Origin: Alphaproteobacteria bacterium
GTDB taxonomy: Bacteria; Pseudomonadota; Alphaproteobacteria; Rhodobacterales; Rhodobacteraceae
Length of the DNA: 8,213 nt
Reading direction: 5' to 3'
Assembly (NCBI GenBank): GCA_024277955.1
Contig: JAJRUE010000060.1
Location: 1-8,213, forward strand
The notes beneath the pieces were generated by a model. That model saw nothing but the letters and a program-made list of their open reading frames with translations. It was not told the DNA's origin and made no database searches. Position 1 is the stretch's first letter; the number at the start of each line of letters is the position of its first letter. The translations under genes and the position numbers were made by a program. Of the stretch, positions 1-6,787 are shown piece by piece.

Positions 1-1474
1 CGGCGGCCCGGAAAGTCGCGTCGACAAAGTCGAGGATCGCCGGCGAAGAGCGAAAGGAATAGTCCAGCGAATGTTCGCACAGCGTTTCGCCGATCGCTGA
101 CAGCCTCGTGCCGAACCTGGCCTTCATGCGGTTGAACTCTTGTGGGTCGGCGCCCTGAAAGGAATAGATCGACTGTTTCAGGTCGCCGACCACGAAGATC
201 GTGCGCTGGGTTCCGTCGCGCGCACCCAGCCCGGCGCCAAATTCCTGGGCCAGCAGGTCGATCACCTTCCACTGGTCCGGGCTGGTATCCTGGGCTTCGT
301 CGACCAGGATGTGATCAATACCGCCGTCGATCCGGTAAAGCACCCATTGCGCCGAGTCCGGGTTCGACAAAAGCGCGATGGCGCGCCCGATAAGATCGTC
401 GAAATCCAGCAGGCCCAGGCTGTCCTTGCGGGCTCGGTAGCGGGTCAGAAACCGGTGGGCGAACCGGTGCAGCGCAAGGGTTTTTTCCGCGGAATAGAGA
501 CTGATCAGCGGCGTTCTGGCGGCTTCGATCCGCTGCATGAAGCTTTCCAGCGGATCGACAAGCGCGGGGTTCGCCGCGCGGGTAGCCTTGGTCGGGAACT
601 TGCCGATCCTGGCGGTAAAGGGGGCGGCGCCGCTTTGGGTCAGAAAAACCGGGATCAGCGCGGCGATGATCTGGCGCGCCGGCCCGGTCATGTCGATCGC
701 CGCCAGCCGCTCGGCGGCTTTCCGGTCGGTGGGGCTGGCGGCGGCGCGCAGGGCCCGGACCAGGTCGCGGATCAGCGCGCTTTCGCCGCCCAGCAGGGTT
801 TGCGCGGCCAGATCCGCATCGCCAAACCCCGGCGGCAGGCCGAAATGCCGCCATATGTCATCGGGCCCAAGCGGCCGGTCGAAGGCGGTGCGTTGTGCGG
901 TGATCTCGGCCAGAAACTTGCCGAAATCGGCGCCGGTGTAGTGCCTGCCGACATCGGCCACCACGTCGCGGTCGCCGCCGTCTGCCATCTCCTGCACGAT
1001 GTCATCGCGCATCAGCCGGGCGGCGCGGTCGTCCATTTCGCGAAACACCGGCGAAACACCGGCCTCGAGCGGGAAGCGCCGCAGGAGCGAGGCGCAGAAC
1101 GAATGGATGGTCTGGATACGCAGACCGCCGGGGGTCTCGATGGCGCGGGCAAACAGCGTGCGGGCATGGGCCAGCCTGCCGCTGTCGAGACCGGCGTCGG
1201 CCCCCAGGCCGGCCAGCCTGCGGCGCAGCGCGGCGTCGTCCAGCATCGACCATTCCCCCAGCCGAGCAAACAGCCGGTTCTGCATCTCGCTGGCGGCGGC
1301 CTTGGTGTAGGTCAGGCACAGGATGCCCTGGGGCGACGCGCCACCCAGCAGCAGCCGCGCCACCCGGTCGGTCAGCACCCGGGTCTTGCCCGACCCGGCA
1401 TTCGCGGCGAGCCAGGTCGAGACCGCGGGATCGGCGGCGTCCACCTGGCGGCGTGTGGCGGCATCCATCGTCAT
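1..1474 (-). CDS. addA: AddA, helicase-nuclease subunit of AddAB (N-terminal part, cut by window edge)
   Basis: AddA is the ATP-driven UvrD-like helicase subunit of the AddAB (RexAB) complex. It unwinds and resects double-strand breaks and feeds RecA. The first 491 codons are visible and the frame runs off the left edge. Motifs seen: Walker A NAGSGKT at residues 25-31 (K30), motif Ia QTIHSFC near 121-127, LLDFDDL before the Walker B, Walker B LVDEAQD with D392/E393, motif III GDLKQSIYSFQGAD near 430-443, and SLDYSFRSS near 470-477 (R475). Family members are usually about 1,100-1,200 residues, so the remaining helicase motifs and the C-terminal PD-(D/E)XK nuclease lie outside the window. The start ATG at 1474 overlaps the addB stop as ATGA, which favours it over the in-frame ATG at 1468. 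The pairing with addB makes the identification firm. Confidence 0.96.
   Translation of the reverse strand, partial: MTMDAATRRQVDAADPAVSTWLAANAGSGKTRVLTDRVARLLLGGASPQGILCLTYTKAAASEMQNRLFARLGEWSMLDDAALRRRLAGLGADAGLDSGRLAHARTLFARAIETPGGLRIQTIHSFCASLLRRFPLEAGVSPVFREMDDRAARLMRDDIVQEMADGGDRDVVADVGRHYTGADFGKFLAEITAQRTAFDRPLGPDDIWRHFGLPPGFGDADLAAQTLLGGESALIRDLVRALRAAASPTDRKAAERLAAIDMTGPARQIIAALIPVFLTQSGAAPFTARIGKFPTKATRAANPALVDPLESFMQRIEAARTPLISLYSAEKTLALHRFAHRFLTRYRARKDSLGLLDFDDLIGRAIALLSNPDSAQWVLYRIDGGIDHILVDEAQDTSPDQWKVIDLLAQEFGAGLGARDGTQRTIFVVGDLKQSIYSFQGADPQEFNRMKARFGTRLSAIGETLCEHSLDYSFRSSPAILDFVDATFRAA
1471..1474 (-). other. ATGA stop/start overlap coupling addB to addA
   Basis: The addA start codon ATG (1474-1472) shares bases with the addB stop TGA (1473-1471). 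Such overlaps usually mean translational coupling, here between two subunits of one heterodimer. There is no strong Shine-Dalgarno match just upstream, only a G-rich stretch ending in gcgcgcc, which fits reinitiation by ribosomes finishing addB. Confidence 0.85.
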
Positions 1475-4400
1475 GGCGCGCCCCGCTTCGGATCGGCCCC
1501 CACCGGGCAGGTCACGGGCGCGCAGGTTTCATCCCATTCGCCATAGCGGGCCAGGTGGTCGTAGTCGCCGGCGTGGCGCAGGCTCTGGACTGCGCGGCGC
1601 GACATGAAGCCCTGGGCCGGATCCTGAAACCGGGCGATCAGGGCCTTGAATTCGCGTTCCACCTGGGCGGTGTCGCCGGGGGCCAGGCGGATCGGGTCGA
1701 ACCTGGGCGCGCTGCCAAGGCCGATATGGGCCACCCGGCTGACCGGCGCGGGGTCCAGCCCGGCAAAGCCGCCGCGTTCCACCAGCACCGCTTCCAGCAG
1801 CAGCTGCTTGTCGAAATGTTCGATTTCCGCTGGTTTAGGGACTGTTCCGGTCTTGTAATCGTAGATCAGCCAGGTGCCGTCCGGGGCGCGGTCGATCCGG
1901 TCGGCCTTGGCGGTCAGGCGGAACCCGATATCGTCGAACCGGTGCCCGCCAGCGCGTTCGAGTGCCGCCGGGCTGCCCATGGTCCGGCGCGCCCGTTCGC
2001 CATGCAAAAAAGTGTCGGCAACCCGTTCGAGCCGCGCTTTCCACAACAGCCGAACCGCGGGCCAGGGCGCGCGTTCGGCCAGCACGCGCTCGGCGATCTC
2101 CATCAGCAGGGCGCGCAGCGTGTCGTTGTCGGCGGACATGTCGGCGTCGCGGATGAATTGTTCCAGCACCTTGTGCAGCACCGTGCCACGCAACGGCGCA
2201 TCGGCGTCGCGCTGCAGCGGGTCGAGCGGACGCAACCGCAGCACGTAGCGCGCGTAGATCGCGTAGGGGTCGCGGATCAGCTTCTGGATCGCGGTCACCG
2301 GCAGCTCGACCGGGCGCGCCGAAACCGGCGGGCAGGGGGCCGGGCGCGGCTCGGGAGGCACCGGGGCGGGGGCTTCCAGGGCGCGGGCCAGGTTCAGCCA
2401 GGACGCGCCGCGCGACCGCATTGCGGCAAGCGCCGACCGGCCTTCGTCCGACATGCCGCCCAGCAGATTGGTCAACCGGTTCAGCCAGCGCGATGGGACG
2501 GTTTGCGCATCGTCGCTGCGCAGCGACCGCGACAGGATCACCTCGGCGGCGCCGATAGCCTGCTGGAAATCATGCGCCGACAGGCCGATCCGGCGTTCGG
2601 GCACCGGCAGGCCGGCGCGGTGACGCATGTCGCGACTGAGCCAGGCGTCGGGCGGCGGCAGTTCCGGCCAGGTGCCTTCGTTCAGCCCGCCGAGAATCAC
2701 CAGACCGGCGCCCTGCACGCGGGCTTCGAGCGTGCCCCAGATCATCACCCCGGGGTGCGGGCGCACCGGATCGCGGACTTCGTGGCGGGCCAGAACCGCG
2801 CGCAGGAAAGGGGCGTATTCGGCCGGTGCGAAGGTGCCCCCGTGCGGGGCTTCGCGCTGCAGCTCGTCGATACAGCGGCGGGCTTCGGTTCCGGCGGCGC
2901 CGTCCCACAGCGCGCCTGCGCCAACCGCGCCCGGCCCGGCGGCAAGGGCGCGCGCGCAGGCCAGGTGCGCCGCAAGCATCTGGTCCAGCGGCAGCGCCGC
3001 GATGCCCGGCAGGGGTTCAAGGGCGTCGGCGATCCAGCTCACCCAGGCGATGCTGGCGGCGGGTTCGTTGCTGTCGGGGGCGGCCTCGACCCGCGTTTTC
3101 CCATGCGTTAGAGCCTGTTTTTCCGCCCAGCCGATCAGATCGGCGCGGGTCGGGAAAACCGGACCGTTGCGCCGCCAGGCAAGTTCCAGCGCGCGCAGCC
3201 GGCGCAGGTGGTCGGCGCGGGTGGCGGCGCCGCTGTGCACCAGCGGGTGTTTCAACACCACCAGCAGCGACGCGGCGGTCAGCGGCCGGCCCATCAGGTC
3301 GGCCACGTGGCGCAAAAGCCGGCCAGGCGCGGTCTGGTCCAGCGGATCCCCGAGGCTGGCGTCGGGCTCGATCCGCCAGCGGTCAAGCGCGGCGCGCACC
3401 CGCCGGGTCAAGGTGCGGTCCGGGGTGACCAGCGCGGCGGTCTTGCCGGTGTCCAGCGCCCGGCGCAAGGCAAGCGCGATGGCGACGGATTCGGCGCGCT
3501 CGGAGGGGGCTTCGATCAGGGCAACGTTGGCGAGCGCTTCGGTCACGCCTTGCAGGCGCGGGCCTTCGCGCAGCCATTCGCTGGTCACCGGGGCCGGGCG
3601 CAGCGCCAGCGATACCAGCCGGTTGCGCGCCGGGCTGGGCGGGGTCGCGCCGGGATGCCACGGGCGGACCTGGTCCGGTGTCAGCCCTGCCTGGCCGAGC
3701 AGCGCGCGAAAGCGGAACTGCGCGTGATCCTCGCCGGTCAGCGCATTGTCGAGCTGTTCCCACGCCCTTTCCGGCATGTCGAAATCAAACCCCGGCAGCA
3801 CCACCGCCCCTTGCGGCAGCCGCGCCACCGCCTGCATCAGCAGCGCCGTCGGTCCGCGCGACCCGGTGGACCCGGCGACGATCACCGGATGGTCGGGCGG
3901 CGAGGTTTCCCAGCGTCGCACCAGGTGTTCGACGACCTCGCGCTGGCGGGCGTTGGCGTCGGGGCGTTGGCCGGCGGCGGGGTCGAAATACCGGTTCACG
4001 ATCTGCAGGAACTTCTGTGCCCTTTGCCAGTGGCCCGACCGGTCGGAAACGTCCAGCGCGGCGATGGCGGCGGGGGGAACATCTTCGTCGTGCATTTCGG
4101 CCAGCAGCAGCGCCAGGCTATCGGCCAGGTCAAAGATCGCGGCGCGCGGCGCAAGGTCCGGTTCCTTGTCCAGCAGGCGCGCCACCAGCTGCGCCAGTTC
4201 CAGCCGCCGGCGCAGCGGCGATACCGCCGGCGCAAGCGGGGGATTACCAGCGGTGACGATCGGATCGCCGGCCAGCGCGGTGACCAGCCTGAGCCGGGGC
4301 AGCAGCAGCGCCCCGGTCTGGGCGAACAGATCGGCGATGCGGCGCTGCATGCGCTGGGTGTTCACGAAGATCTCGACCCGGGCGAGGGCTTCGGGCGGCA

Positions 4401-4500
4401 GGTCACGGCTGCGCTCGAGAATGCCGTCGACCAGAGCGCGTGGGAAATCCGCCCCCGGCGGACAGGCCAGGATGCGCGGCCGGTCCAATGGGTCAAACAT
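1471..4500 (-). CDS. addB: AddB, nuclease/scaffold subunit of the AddAB double-strand-break repair complex
   Basis: This 1009-residue protein is an alphaproteobacterial-type AddB, the partner of AddA in break resection. The N-terminus (about 8-60, PRILACPPGADFPRALVDG then VNTQRMQRRIADLF) is where a helicase Walker A would be, but no GxxGxGKT is present, as expected for the inactivated AddB helicase fold. AGSTGSRGPT is at 209-218 and the family signature GGLNEGTWP at 604-612. The C-terminal RecB-like nuclease begins near 735. It has RGTVLHKVLEQF (H776), ADRID (D867) and the catalytic core YDYKTG (D881, K883), so the nuclease looks intact. The iron-sulphur cysteines of Firmicute AddB are not recognisable: D744-P745 replaces the usual Cys-Pro. 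A longer frame could start at 4551, but those 17 residues lie over tsaE. The ATG at 4500, which overlaps the tsaE stop, begins with typical family sequence and is preferred. Confidence 0.95.
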   Translation of the reverse strand: MFDPLDRPRILACPPGADFPRALVDGILERSRDLPPEALARVEIFVNTQRMQRRIADLFAQTGALLLPRLRLVTALAGDPIVTAGNPPLAPAVSPLRRRLELAQLVARLLDKEPDLAPRAAIFDLADSLALLLAEMHDEDVPPAAIAALDVSDRSGHWQRAQKFLQIVNRYFDPAAGQRPDANARQREVVEHLVRRWETSPPDHPVIVAGSTGSRGPTALLMQAVARLPQGAVVLPGFDFDMPERAWEQLDNALTGEDHAQFRFRALLGQAGLTPDQVRPWHPGATPPSPARNRLVSLALRPAPVTSEWLREGPRLQGVTEALANVALIEAPSERAESVAIALALRRALDTGKTAALVTPDRTLTRRVRAALDRWRIEPDASLGDPLDQTAPGRLLRHVADLMGRPLTAASLLVVLKHPLVHSGAATRADHLRRLRALELAWRRNGPVFPTRADLIGWAEKQALTHGKTRVEAAPDSNEPAASIAWVSWIADALEPLPGIAALPLDQMLAAHLACARALAAGPGAVGAGALWDGAAGTEARRCIDELQREAPHGGTFAPAEYAPFLRAVLARHEVRDPVRPHPGVMIWGTLEARVQGAGLVILGGLNEGTWPELPPPDAWLSRDMRHRAGLPVPERRIGLSAHDFQQAIGAAEVILSRSLRSDDAQTVPSRWLNRLTNLLGGMSDEGRSALAAMRSRGASWLNLARALEAPAPVPPEPRPAPCPPVSARPVELPVTAIQKLIRDPYAIYARYVLRLRPLDPLQRDADAPLRGTVLHKVLEQFIRDADMSADNDTLRALLMEIAERVLAERAPWPAVRLLWKARLERVADTFLHGERARRTMGSPAALERAGGHRFDDIGFRLTAKADRIDRAPDGTWLIYDYKTGTVPKPAEIEHFDKQLLLEAVLVERGGFAGLDPAPVSRVAHIGLGSAPRFDPIRLAPGDTAQVEREFKALIARFQDPAQGFMSRRAVQSLRHAGDYDHLARYGEWDETCAPVTCPVGADPKRGAP
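4493..4500 (-). other. 8-base overlap of tsaE end and addB start
   Basis: The addB ATG (4500-4498) lies upstream of the tsaE stop TGA (4495-4493) in a different frame, giving an 8-base overlap. No good Shine-Dalgarno sequence precedes the addB ATG (the preceding bases read ggtctcgggtg), so translation is probably coupled. The two proteins have unrelated functions, which makes this tight a junction notable. Confidence 0.8.
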
Positions 4501-5047
4501 CACCCGAGACCTTGCCCGCGACCTTGCTGGTAACCCCGGCCCCGGCTCCATCCTTGCGCAGGGTTTCCAGCGCGGCGTTCAGGACGGATGCCCAACGCGG
4601 TGCGCTTGCGCGGCAGACAAGCCTGCGTTCGCCCGGTGTCTCGGTCATGGCAAAATGCAGCGTCAGGGCGTCTTCGGGGGTCAGGGTTTCCAGCCGGTCG
4701 GGCCATTCGACCAGGCAGATCGCGTCTTCGAAAGCGTCGGCGAGGCCCAGTTCGAACACGTCCTGCGGGCCGGTCAGGCGATACAGGTCGGCGTGCCAGA
4801 TCTCGACCGGCCCGGCGTGGTAGCTTTGCACCAGGGTGTAGGTGGGCGAGGGCACGTCTTCGACCTCGCCGGTGGCGGCTTGCCGGGCCTGGATCAGGGC
4901 GCGGGCGAAATGGGTCTTGCCAGCGCCGACATCGCCATCCAGCAGCAGCACGTCGCCGGGGCTCAGCAACGGCGCCAGGGCCGCGGCGATGGCGGCGGTT
5001 GCATCGGCAGAGGCAATTTCGAAACTGGCGAGAACCGGCGCTGACAT
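4493..5047 (-). CDS. tsaE: TsaE, ATPase of the tRNA t6A37 threonylcarbamoyl-transfer complex
   Basis: TsaE is a small cytoplasmic P-loop ATPase. It works with TsaD and TsaB to place threonylcarbamoyl on A37 of ANN-decoding tRNAs and is normally essential. The 184-residue product shows Walker A GDVGAGKT at 38-45 (K44, T45), the SPTYTL switch-like motif at 67-72, HADLYR at 85-90 and VEWPD at 113-117, all hallmarks of the family. The family is usually near 150-160 residues. Here the recognisable domain ends around residue 160-165 (RWASVLNAALETLRK), followed by a Gly/Val/Lys-rich tail containing a short repeat (KVAGKVSG) that I cannot match to anything. The gene starts 51 bp after the PAS gene stop and its end overlaps addB. 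No clear Shine-Dalgarno sequence is seen before the ATG at 5047. Confidence 0.95.
   Translation of the reverse strand: MSAPVLASFEIASADATAAIAAALAPLLSPGDVLLLDGDVGAGKTHFARALIQARQAATGEVEDVPSPTYTLVQSYHAGPVEIWHADLYRLTGPQDVFELGLADAFEDAICLVEWPDRLETLTPEDALTLHFAMTETPGERRLVCRASAPRWASVLNAALETLRKDGAGAGVTSKVAGKVSGDV
4502..4525 (-). repeat. Imperfect 12-bp tandem repeat at the 3' end of tsaE
   Basis: On the plus strand, acccgagacctt (4502-4513) is followed directly by gcccgcgacctt (4514-4525), matching at 10 of 12 positions. The repeat is in frame and encodes KVAG-KVSG near the TsaE C-terminus. It lies immediately before the addB start, within the non-conserved tail. Confidence 0.7.
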
Positions 5048-5098
5048 GGGCCGAGTCTTACCCGTCTGGCCCCGCGCCGCAAGGGCGATCGGTCGGGA
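5048..5098 (-). other. 51-bp gap between the divL-like gene and tsaE
   Basis: This is a short GC-rich spacer. I see no convincing terminator: the best hairpin (CGCC-gcaag-GGCG in plus-strand reading) has only a 4-bp stem and no T run. No clear promoter elements are visible. Co-transcription of tsaE with the upstream PAS gene is therefore plausible but not shown. Confidence 0.5.
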
Positions 5099-6709
5099 TC
5101 AGGCGCGGGCCGGGGCTTCGCCGCCCAGCAGCAGCGGCGCCGTGCCGGACTGTGGCTCGGGCGGTTCCCGGCGCACCGCCTGGTCGGACCGGAACCCGAC
5201 CAGCGTGGCCCCGCCCGAGATCGGCTTGAACCGGCAGGAAAGCCGACGCCCGTCCAGCAAACGCACCTGGGCCGACCATTCATGGCGTTCACCGATCAGG
5301 CTGACAAAGTCCCGGGCGTCGGACCAAACCGAAGACGGCGCGCATTTTTCGCCCCAGACGGCCAACGCGCCGTTAATGCCCTGATCGGCCAGCGAAACAT
5401 CGGCATCCACGCCCCAAAGCCGGCTATAGGCGGCGTTCGACAGGATCAGCGATCCACCCGGCGAAAACACCGCGATGGCTTCGTCCAGCGCGTCCAGCAC
5501 CGCCTGCCCGGTTTCCAGTTCCGCCCGGAACCGGCGGGTCAGCGAAATTTCGGCGCTGATGTCTTCGAACAGGAAGGCCAGCGCACCTTCCGGGTGCGGC
5601 CGCCCGACCACCCGGTAGGTGCTGCCGTTGGCCAGCGACCAGGTTTCTTCGTAGGTGCCGTTGACGGCGGCGGCCTCCAGTTCATGCAGTTGCTGGCGCC
5701 AGGATTTGTAGTCCTTCGGTTCGGGCACCATCTTGTTTTCGCGCAGCCGGTCCAGCACTGCCAGCAGCGTCGGGCGCGCCGACAGGAATTCCACCGGCAG
5801 TGCGGTCAGGTCGGCCAGCGCCGGGTTAAACAGCGTCAGGCGGCGCTGCTTGTCGAAGATCGCCAGCCCGACGGTCAGGTGGGCAAAGGTCTTGGTCAGG
5901 GTCTGGATGAAGTCGCGCAGCGCCACTTCGGCCTTGACGACCTTGTCGGCCGAAACCGCCATGAACAGGCTTTCGTCGCCCAGCCGGGATTCGAAACATT
6001 CGAACCAGCGCCGGTCGGTTTCGCCCGTGATATGGGTGGTGACCCGGTGCGACTGCAGCGGTTCGCCATCGCCCTGGGTGTTGACCAGGTCGAACAACCG
6101 CGCCGGCGGCCAGACCGGAATGCCGTCACCCGGCGTGCCCTTTCCCGAAAGCGCGAGATAGGCGGAATTGGCCCAGGTGATGGTGCCGTCGGCGCGCTGC
6201 CGCCAGACCAGAAAGGGCGCCGACTCGGCGGTGGCGCGCAGGGTTTCGAGTTCGGTTTCCATCGCTTCGAAACTGGGGCGGTCCAGTTCGACCAGCGGCG
6301 CCTGCGACGGTTGTTCGACGACCGAGATCCGCACCAGCCCGTTGCGCCAGTCGGCGATCAGCCGGGTCGCGCCGTCATGCGAGGTCAGCACCAGATGGCC
6401 AAGTTCCGGCAGGCTTTCGATACGCGCTTCCAGCGCCTCGAAACGCGGCCCCATGAGCGACACGAACCGCTGCCAGTCGGACCCTTCGGCGGTTGCGCCG
6501 GCCAGCAGCTGGTCGGCCTGTTCGGTAGCGTTCACCAGGTTCACGTCGTCGAACAGGAACACGACCCCGTCGCGCGGGGAGGCGGTAAAGATCGACGGGC
6601 GAAACCCGCGCTGCCGACCGGTGCGCGCCACAAGCCACAAGACGACCAGCGCGACGGCAAAGGAAACAAGGATCAATCCGCCGATCTGGGCGAGGGTGCC
6701 TGGCTGCAT
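5099..6709 (-). CDS. divL: Membrane-anchored four-PAS protein, DivL-like, lacking a histidine kinase domain
   Basis: The product has 536 residues. An N-terminal membrane helix spans about 6-28 and is followed by Arg-rich cytoplasmic sequence. Four PAS-like units follow, near 46-140, 145-255 (PFLVWRQRADGTITWANSAY), 263-385 (HLTVGLAIFDKQRRLTLFNP) and 402-510 (LDEAIAVFSPGGSLILSNAAY). The third and fourth resemble the sensory region of DivL, which in Caulobacter modulates CckA and so CtrA phosphorylation. DivL proteins normally continue into a helical dimerisation domain and an ATPase domain. This one ends about 26 residues after the last PAS, with no H-box, N-box or G-box. A kinase-less DivL affecting CtrA and gene transfer agent production has been described in Rhodobacter capsulatus (recalled, not checked). 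The ATG at 6709 is preferred over an in-frame TTG two codons upstream at 6715; neither has a strong Shine-Dalgarno. An exact CtrA-type box lies about 55 bp upstream. It could instead be an unrelated PAS sensor. Confidence 0.8.
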   Translation of the reverse strand: MQPGTLAQIGGLILVSFAVALVVLWLVARTGRQRGFRPSIFTASPRDGVVFLFDDVNLVNATEQADQLLAGATAEGSDWQRFVSLMGPRFEALEARIESLPELGHLVLTSHDGATRLIADWRNGLVRISVVEQPSQAPLVELDRPSFEAMETELETLRATAESAPFLVWRQRADGTITWANSAYLALSGKGTPGDGIPVWPPARLFDLVNTQGDGEPLQSHRVTTHITGETDRRWFECFESRLGDESLFMAVSADKVVKAEVALRDFIQTLTKTFAHLTVGLAIFDKQRRLTLFNPALADLTALPVEFLSARPTLLAVLDRLRENKMVPEPKDYKSWRQQLHELEAAAVNGTYEETWSLANGSTYRVVGRPHPEGALAFLFEDISAEISLTRRFRAELETGQAVLDALDEAIAVFSPGGSLILSNAAYSRLWGVDADVSLADQGINGALAVWGEKCAPSSVWSDARDFVSLIGERHEWSAQVRLLDGRRLSCRFKPISGGATLVGFRSDQAVRREPPEPQSGTAPLLLGGEAPARA

Positions 6710-6787
6710 GGGCAAGGGTCCGGAAATTGTGCGCGTGGTTGCGCCACACAGTCCTTCACAAAGATTAACCTCAGGTTAACTAGGATT
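6710..6787 (-). promoter_or_regulatory. Probable promoter/leader region of the divL-like gene
   Basis: These 78 bp separate the regB stop from the divL-like start and are locally AT-richer than the flanking genes. The stretch contains the CtrA-type palindrome at its regB-proximal end. It also contains a small possible hairpin (arms GCGC at 6731-6734 and 6741-6744, extended by TGT/ACA with one bulged base). On the minus strand the hairpin is followed by AATTT rather than a T run, so it is a poor terminator. I could not assign a reliable -10 element. Confidence 0.55.
6765..6779. promoter_or_regulatory. CtrA-type binding site TTAA-N7-TTAA
   Basis: The sequence TTAACCTCAGGTTAA is a perfect inverted repeat with 7-base arms around a central C. 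It matches exactly the CtrA full-site consensus TTAA-N7-TTAA known from Caulobacter and other alphaproteobacteria. It sits 8 bp past the regB stop and about 55 bp before the divL-like ATG. TTAA is very rare in this GC-rich window: I found only two other occurrences, both single and inside coding sequence. A terminator is unlikely because the palindrome leaves a one-base loop. Binding itself is inferred. Confidence 0.7.

Noticed and set aside
993..1005. Small minus-strand frames inside addA such as 772-1005 and 315-854
   Set aside because: They are in other frames of the continuous addA reading frame and show no motifs of their own.
4501..4551. A longer AddB starting at the ATG at 4551
   Set aside because: The added 17 residues (Arg/Pro-rich) lie over the tsaE 3' end. 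Family-like sequence begins at the ATG at 4500, which gives a normal short overlap.
140..5044. Several long plus-strand open frames (140-1546, 1453-3111, 3208-4533, 3746-5044)
   Set aside because: These are antisense shadows of addA, addB and tsaE. They overlap one another and lack recognisable domains, while the minus-strand frames carry helicase, nuclease and P-loop motifs.
5060..5090. Possible terminator hairpin between the PAS gene and tsaE
   Set aside because: The best stem is only about 4 bp with no T run, which is at chance level in DNA this GC-rich.
6765..6779. The palindrome as a transcription terminator of regB
   Set aside because: The loop would be a single base and no T run follows. 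The exact TTAA-N7-TTAA spacing fits a protein-binding site better.
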